From contig NZ_CP032684.1 of NCBI RefSeq assembly GCF_003627795.1, forward strand, positions 2,147,001-2,211,000: a stretch of 64,000 nucleotides of DNA. The letters run 5' to 3'. This document shows positions 59,631 to 64,000 of the stretch, piece by piece. Numbering within the stretch: position 1 is the stretch's first letter; the number at the start of each line of letters is the position of its first letter. The notes under the pieces were generated by a model. It was not told where the DNA came from. It saw nothing but the letters and a program-made list of their open reading frames with translations, and did not search any database. Made by a program: the position numbers and the translations under genes. This DNA is from Rhizobium sp. CCGE531 (GTDB taxonomy: Bacteria; Pseudomonadota; Alphaproteobacteria; Rhizobiales; Rhizobiaceae).

Positions 59631-60575
59631 ATGGCGAAGAAGATTCTCGTTCTCGGCGGCGCCCATATCGACCGGCGCGGCCGCATATTCGGCGAGACCG
59701 CACCCGGCGCCAGCAATCCCGGCGCATGGTTCGAAGAGCCCGGCGGCGGCGGCTTCAATGCGGCCAGAAATCTAGCCCGCCTGGGCTTCGACGTGCGGTT
59801 GATCTCGCCCCGCGGCGGCGATCCCTCCGGCGAGATCGTGGCGGAAGCGGCCAGCCACGCCGGCATCGACGACCGGCCCTTCGTTTTCCTCGATCGCAAG
59901 ACGCCGAGCTATACGGCGATCCTCGAACGCGACGGCAATCTGGTCATCGCGCTTGCCGACATGGAACTCTACAAGCTGTTCGTCCCGAGACGTCTGGCGA
60001 TTCGCGCCGTTCGCGATGCCTTTGAAGAGACCGATCTCGTTCTCTGCGACGCCAATCTGCCGGCCGAAACATTAGCCGCGATCGCGGCAAGAGCGGCCGC
60101 ATGCGGCAAGCCCGTCGCGGCAATCGCGATCTCGCCGGCGAAAGTCGTGCGGCTCAAGCCAAGCCTTGCCGGCATCGACCACCTGTTCCTCAACGAAGCC
60201 GAGGCCGCCGCGCTGACCGAAAATCGCCCGGAAGACCCGCTCGAATGGGTGAACGGATTGCGCGCCCTCGGCCTGCGCAATGGCGTCATCACCCGCGGCG
60301 GGCGCCCGCTGATCGCATTTTCCCGCGATCTCGTCGTCAGCCTGCAGCCGCCCGTCGTCGACGATGTCGCCGATGTCACCGGGGCGGGAGATTCTCTTGC
60401 CGCAGGCGTTCTCTCAGCCTTGCTTGCCGGCCACGACCTCGCGGAAGCTGTCCGCCACGGTGCGGCAGCCGCAGCGATCACCGTGCAATCATCCTTGGCC
60501 ACCGCCGAAAATCTGTCTCCGGAGCTTTTGAAGACGATGTTGGCCCTTGTTCCCAAGGCCGAAATTCTGTCATGA
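59631..60575 (+). CDS. psuK: PfkB family sugar kinase, probably pseudouridine kinase
   Basis: 314 residues. PfkB motifs: GGGGFNAARNLARLG near residue 39 and the C-terminal DVTGAGDSLAAGVLSALLAG near residue 247 with the catalytic Asp. The adjacent psuG (46 bp downstream) indicates that the substrate is pseudouridine. The kinase makes pseudouridine 5'-phosphate. Confidence 0.85.
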   Translation: MAKKILVLGGAHIDRRGRIFGETAPGASNPGAWFEEPGGGGFNAARNLARLGFDVRLISPRGGDPSGEIVAEAASHAGIDDRPFVFLDRKTPSYTAILERDGNLVIALADMELYKLFVPRRLAIRAVRDAFEETDLVLCDANLPAETLAAIAARAAACGKPVAAIAISPAKVVRLKPSLAGIDHLFLNEAEAAALTENRPEDPLEWVNGLRALGLRNGVITRGGRPLIAFSRDLVVSLQPPVVDDVADVTGAGDSLAAGVLSALLAGHDLAEAVRHGAAAAAITVQSSLATAENLSPELLKTMLALVPKAEILS

Positions 60576-60621
60576 AGCCTGCTCAAAACGCATATATTGT
60601 TTCAGCGAATTGGAAACGACA

Positions 60622-61548
60622 ATGACCCAGCCCATCTCGCCACTGCTTCCGATCTCCTATTCGAAGGAAGTCGCCGCCGCCAAGCTGCGCGGCGCACCGC
60701 TCGTGGCACTGGAATCGACCATCATCACCCACGGCATGCCCTATCCCGGCAATATCGAGATGGCCCGCAGCGTCGAGGCGATCATCCGGCAGGAAGGCGC
60801 GGTCCCGGCGACCATCGCCGTCATCCATGGCACACTGCATATCGGTCTTGAGCCGGAAGAGCTGGAAACCCTCGCCAAGACGGAAGGCGCGATGAAGGTC
60901 TCGCGCGCCGACATCGCTTTTGCGATCGCCGAGCGCCGCACCGGCGCGACCACCGTCGCCGCCACGATGATTGCCGCCGCCCGCGCCGGCATCAAGGTTT
61001 TCGCCACTGGCGGCATCGGCGGCGTGCATCGCGGCGCGGAGGAAAGCTTCGACATCTCGGCCGATCTTGAAGAGCTTTCCCGCACCGGCGTCATCGTCGT
61101 CTGCGCCGGCGCCAAGGCGATCCTCGATATTCCGAAGACGCTCGAAGTGCTGGAAACGCGCGGCGTCCCGGTCGTCACCTACGACAGCGCCGAATTCCCG
61201 GCCTTCTGGTCGCGCTCTTCCGGCTTGGCGAGTCCGCTGACGCTGAACAGCCCAGCGGCCATCGCCAACTTCCAGTCCACGCGCGAACAGCTCGGCATCG
61301 ATGGCGGCATGCTGATCGCCAACCCGGTCCCGGAAGCGGACGAAATTCCGCGCGAGGAAATGGAAATCTATATCGAGCGCGCCCTCGACAGCGCCGACCG
61401 CGACGAGATCACCGGCAAGGCCGTCACGCCTTATCTGCTCAGCACCATCTTCGACATCACCGAAGGCCGCAGCCTCAAGACCAATATCGCGCTTGTCGAA
61501 AACAATGCGCGCCTGGCCGCTGAAATCGCGGTCGCTCTGGCGGAATAG
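60622..61548 (+). CDS. psuG: Pseudouridine-5'-phosphate glycosidase
   Basis: 308 residues. Breaks the C-glycosidic bond of pseudouridine phosphate to uracil and ribose 5-phosphate. Signatures: VALESTIITHGMPYP near residue 31, KVSRADIAF near residue 93, ATGGIGGVHRGAEESFDIS near residue 135, and VCAGAKAILDIPKTLE near residue 160. Starts at the ATG at 60622. No nucleoside transporter is next to it. Confidence 0.93.
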   Translation: MTQPISPLLPISYSKEVAAAKLRGAPLVALESTIITHGMPYPGNIEMARSVEAIIRQEGAVPATIAVIHGTLHIGLEPEELETLAKTEGAMKVSRADIAFAIAERRTGATTVAATMIAAARAGIKVFATGGIGGVHRGAEESFDISADLEELSRTGVIVVCAGAKAILDIPKTLEVLETRGVPVVTYDSAEFPAFWSRSSGLASPLTLNSPAAIANFQSTREQLGIDGGMLIANPVPEADEIPREEMEIYIERALDSADRDEITGKAVTPYLLSTIFDITEGRSLKTNIALVENNARLAAEIAVALAE

Positions 61549-61565
61549 TTAGAGCTGTAATGAAT

Positions 61566-61608
61566 AAAGGAACGGTCGGGCGCTTCAAAAGATCGTCCGG
61601 CCTTTCTT
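61566..61608 (+). terminator. Possible terminator between psuG and the minus-strand TrpRS gene
   Basis: AAAGG (61566-61570) and CCTTT (61601-61605) with inner CGG/CCG pairs form an imperfect stem between convergent genes, followed by CTTGTTTC. Uncertain. Confidence 0.35.
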
Positions 61609-61611
61609 GTT

Positions 61612-62631
61612 TCAGGTCAATGAGAACAGGCCTAGCGCGGCCCGCAATTCGGCAAGCGTCGCCTCCGTCCGCTCCCTTGCCTTTCTCGTCCCCTCCCGCA
61701 CTATCTCAAGGACATGGTCCGGCTCTGCGGCAAAGCGTGCACGGCGCTCGCGGATCGGTGCAAGCAGCGCCTGAAGAATGTCCTCGAGATGTCCCTTCAG
61801 GGTGACATCACCGAGACCGCCACGGCGATAATGCGCCTTCATGTCGTCGACCAAGTGCCGATCCTCGCAGAACGCATCCAGATAGGTGAAGACGACGTTT
61901 CCCTCGACCCTGCCGGGATCGCCGATGCGCAGATGATCCGGATCGGTATACATCCGCCGGACCGCATCACTGATAGCATCCGGTGATGCCGAGAGCGGGA
62001 TGGCGTTGCCCTGGGATTTGCTCATCTTCGCCTTGCCGTCGACACCTGGCAGACGCCCCACGCTCGGCACCATCGCCGTGGCTTCCACGAGAACGTCATA
62101 CCCGATCTGCCGGTTGAGGCGGCGAACGATCTCATTGGTTTGTTCGATCAAAGGCGCCTGATCCTCGCCGACGGGAACGACCGTCGCCTTGAAGGCGGTG
62201 ATGTCGGCGGCCTGCGCCACCGGGTAGCAGAGAAAGCCGGCCGGCACGTCGCGTTCGAAGCCGCGCAGCTGGATCTCGGTCTTGATCGTCGGATTACGCT
62301 CCAGACGGCGGACCGTGACGAAATTCAGATAGAGCAGCGTCAGCTCCGCCAGCGCCGGCAGGGCTGATTGAACGCAGATCGTCGTCAGCGCCGGATCGAT
62401 GCCGACGGCGAGGTAATCGATGGCAACTTCGAGAACGTTGCGACGGACCTTGCCGGGATCATGGGCATTGTCGGTCAGCGCCTGCGTATCCGCCAGCAGC
62501 AGGAATTGCCGATGGCTGTGCTGACGCGTGACGCGGCTCTTCAACGATCCGGCATAATGGCCGAGATGGAGTGGACCCGTGGTCCGGTCGCCTGTCAGGA
62601 TGACGGGGCGGGTGTCGGTAGGGGAATGCAT
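61612..62631 (-). CDS. Tryptophanyl-tRNA synthetase, second type
   Basis: 339 residues with a HIGH-like [13 protein letters not shown] near residue 17 and [13 protein letters not shown] near residue 200. The N-terminal [22 protein letters not shown] form is that of the Gram-positive/TrpS2-like group and not the usual rhizobial TrpRS (which I remember with SGVQPTGNLHLGNY). Probably an auxiliary enzyme. Start at the ATG at 62631. Confidence 0.8.
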   Translation of the reverse strand: MHSPTDTRPVILTGDRTTGPLHLGHYAGSLKSRVTRQHSHRQFLLLADTQALTDNAHDPGKVRRNVLEVAIDYLAVGIDPALTTICVQSALPALAELTLLYLNFVTVRRLERNPTIKTEIQLRGFERDVPAGFLCYPVAQAADITAFKATVVPVGEDQAPLIEQTNEIVRRLNRQIGYDVLVEATAMVPSVGRLPGVDGKAKMSKSQGNAIPLSASPDAISDAVRRMYTDPDHLRIGDPGRVEGNVVFTYLDAFCEDRHLVDDMKAHYRRGGLGDVTLKGHLEDILQALLAPIRERRARFAAEPDHVLEIVREGTRKARERTEATLAELRAALGLFSLT

Positions 62632-62856
62632 TCGTTGCTCCGCAAAAGGAGCCGCCGCAATCGGGAAGGGAAAACGGAAATTGACCATGCCTGCCGGATC
62701 ACGGCGGCAGGGTCGATTTCAAGACATGACGACTGCCGCTCCTAGAAGGAGCGCCACCACAAACGGTAGATGGGCTTGGCAAGATCGATCATGCGCGGGG
62801 TGATAGCATCTTTATGCCGCTATCGGCAACATGGCGAGGCGAAAATCGCCTCTGAC

Positions 62857-64000
62857 CTAGGGCTTATCGAGCGTCTCGCGCACGACGACGGCAAGCTGCT
62901 TCAGCGAGAAAGGCTTCGGCAGGAAGCCGAACTGCGCATCGGCCGGCAGATTGCGGGCAAAGGCATCCTCGGCGTAACCGGAGACGAAGATGAACTTCAT
63001 GTCCGGATATTTCTTGCGCAGTTCCCGCAGCAGCGACGGTCCGTCCATCTCGGGCATGACGACGTCCGACACAACAACATCGACCTGGCCGTCGAGCTCG
63101 TCCATGATGTCGAGCGCCTCGACGCCGGAGCCGGCCTCGTAGACGGTATAGCCGCGCGTCTCGAGCATGCGCTTGCCGCCGCGCCGCACAGCCTCCTCGT
63201 CCTCGACCAGCAGCACGACTGCGGATTTTCCGGTAAGATCCGCCGGCTCTTCCGGTGGAGACACGATGCCGACGCTCTGATCCATGGCCGCGACATCGCG
63301 GCTCTCCGGCGCCTTGGCGTCCGTTACCGCCGGCATTTCGACGACATGGCGCGGCAGGAAGATGCGGAAGGTCGTTCCCTTGCCCACTTCCGATTCCGGC
63401 TGGATGTAGCCGCCGGACTGCTTGATGATGCCGTAGACCATCGCAAGACCAAGGCCGGTGCCCTTGCCCACTTCCTTCGTCGTGAAGAAGGGCTCGAAAA
63501 TCTTGTCCATGATCTCGGGCGCGATACCCGTTCCGGTATCGCTGACCTCGATGAGCACCATGTCCTCATGCGGCAGATAAGGATAATTGAAAGCGCTGAC
63601 ATCGGCCGCAAGCAGATTTCGGGTGCGCAGCGTCAGCGCGCCGCCGCCGGGCATGGCATCGCGGGCGTTGACGCAAAGATTGATAACCACCTGTTCGAAC
63701 TGCGAGAGATCGGTTTTGACAGGCCAGAGATCGCGGCCGTAATCGACATCAAGCTTGACGTTCGTGCCGGACAGAAGCCGATCCACCAGCATGCGCAAGT
63801 CGCCGATCACGTCGGTCAGGTTCAGCACCGTCGGCCGCATGGTCTGCTTGCGCGAGAAGGCAAGCAATTGCCGCACCAGCACGGCGGCGCGATTGGCGTT
63901 GCGCTTGATTTCCATCAGATCCGCAAAGCTCGCATCCGAAGGCCGTGCCTGCAGCAGCAGATGGTCGGAGGACAGGAGGATCGCGGTCAGCACGTTGTTG
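62857..64000 (-). CDS. cckA: CckA-type hybrid sensor histidine kinase (C-terminal part, runs off the window edge)
   Basis: About 381 residues of the C-terminus; the frame stays open to the window end. Visible are the end of the HisKA domain ([15 protein letters not shown], whose HDF-NN His would be just outside), HATPase ([49 protein letters not shown]) and a receiver domain ([27 protein letters not shown] with the Asp, KPFSLKQL). This matches CckA, which feeds the ChpT-CtrA cell-cycle relay. Confidence 0.85.
   Translation of the reverse strand, partial: NNVLTAILLSSDHLLLQARPSDASFADLMEIKRNANRAAVLVRQLLAFSRKQTMRPTVLNLTDVIGDLRMLVDRLLSGTNVKLDVDYGRDLWPVKTDLSQFEQVVINLCVNARDAMPGGGALTLRTRNLLAADVSAFNYPYLPHEDMVLIEVSDTGTGIAPEIMDKIFEPFFTTKEVGKGTGLGLAMVYGIIKQSGGYIQPESEVGKGTTFRIFLPRHVVEMPAVTDAKAPESRDVAAMDQSVGIVSPPEEPADLTGKSAVVLLVEDEEAVRRGGKRMLETRGYTVYEAGSGVEALDIMDELDGQVDVVVSDVVMPEMDGPSLLRELRKKYPDMKFIFVSGYAEDAFARNLPADAQFGFLPKPFSLKQLAVVVRETLDKP

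Overview
The window is an alphaproteobacterial chromosome segment, GC-rich (about 60% by eye) and densely coding. Gene content and style point to the Rhizobiales, most likely a Rhizobium species: a RhlE-type DEAD-box helicase and several other genes with TTG or GTG starts, an NADP isocitrate dehydrogenase of the long rhizobial type, a CckA-type hybrid kinase, a GTTC-N7-GTTC-like LexA site before recA, a DUF1127 gene beside a MocR regulator, and two intergenic hairpin repeats of the kind I remember as recurrent in Rhizobium genomes. The species assignment is inference; no rRNA or tRNA gene was seen.

Layout. 1-10.5 kb: tyrS, a small MGMT-like protein, a giant AsmA/DUF3971 envelope protein facing a peroxiredoxin (bcp) and a DUF455 ferritin-like gene, an M23 murein peptidase, a DEAD-box helicase and a Nudix hydrolase. 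10.5-16.2 kb (minus): a tightly coupled cox/xdh-type set (a MoeA-like/MobA-like fusion, XdhC in two pieces, a CoxE-like VWA protein, a MoxR ATPase) plus a flavin reductase. This is a molybdenum-hydroxylase maturation cluster with no structural subunits in view. 16.3-22.9 kb: a branched-chain-type periplasmic binding protein, rpe, purB and small membrane proteins. 23.1-25.4 kb: purC-purS-kptA-purQ, in which a lower-GC RNA 2'-phosphotransferase gene sits between purS and purQ. 25.5-27.5 kb: a lipoprotein, an AAA ATPase, and an 840-bp IS5-family element inserted inside the ATPase stop codon. 27.5-32 kb: DUF1127/MocR pair, a PagL-like lipid A deacylase, nitrilase/LysR pair. 32-37 kb: purL, bolA and grxD, with a lipase-like membrane protein between the BolA and Grx4 genes. 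37-46.5 kb: two tandem Bcr/CflA transporters, a membrane class III cyclase, two tandem inositol-monophosphatase-like genes, ttcA, glsA, rpsD and an AbiEii-like nucleotidyltransferase/partner pair. 46.5-52.3 kb: a HerA-like ATPase, an FMN-dependent alpha-hydroxy-acid dehydrogenase, and the coupled trmJ-murI-GNAT genes. 52.4-64 kb: icd, a glutathione S-transferase, an AraC/GyrI pair, alaS, recA, pseudouridine catabolism (psuK, psuG), a second-type tryptophanyl-tRNA synthetase, and the C-terminal part of cckA running off the right edge.

Together the genes are mostly housekeeping: four scattered purine loci (purB, purCSQ, purL), translation (tyrS, alaS, rpsD, trpS-like, trmJ, ttcA), repair (recA), cell wall (murI, M23) and central carbon metabolism (icd, rpe). 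Accessory insertions are few. The most interesting are kptA inside the pur operon, the AbiEii-like two-gene module of lower GC, the IS inserted into a stop codon, the incomplete molybdenum-enzyme maturation cluster, and several unexplained dyad-symmetric leader sequences (before purC, purB and the MocR gene). I do not see a CRISPR array, prophage or tRNA.
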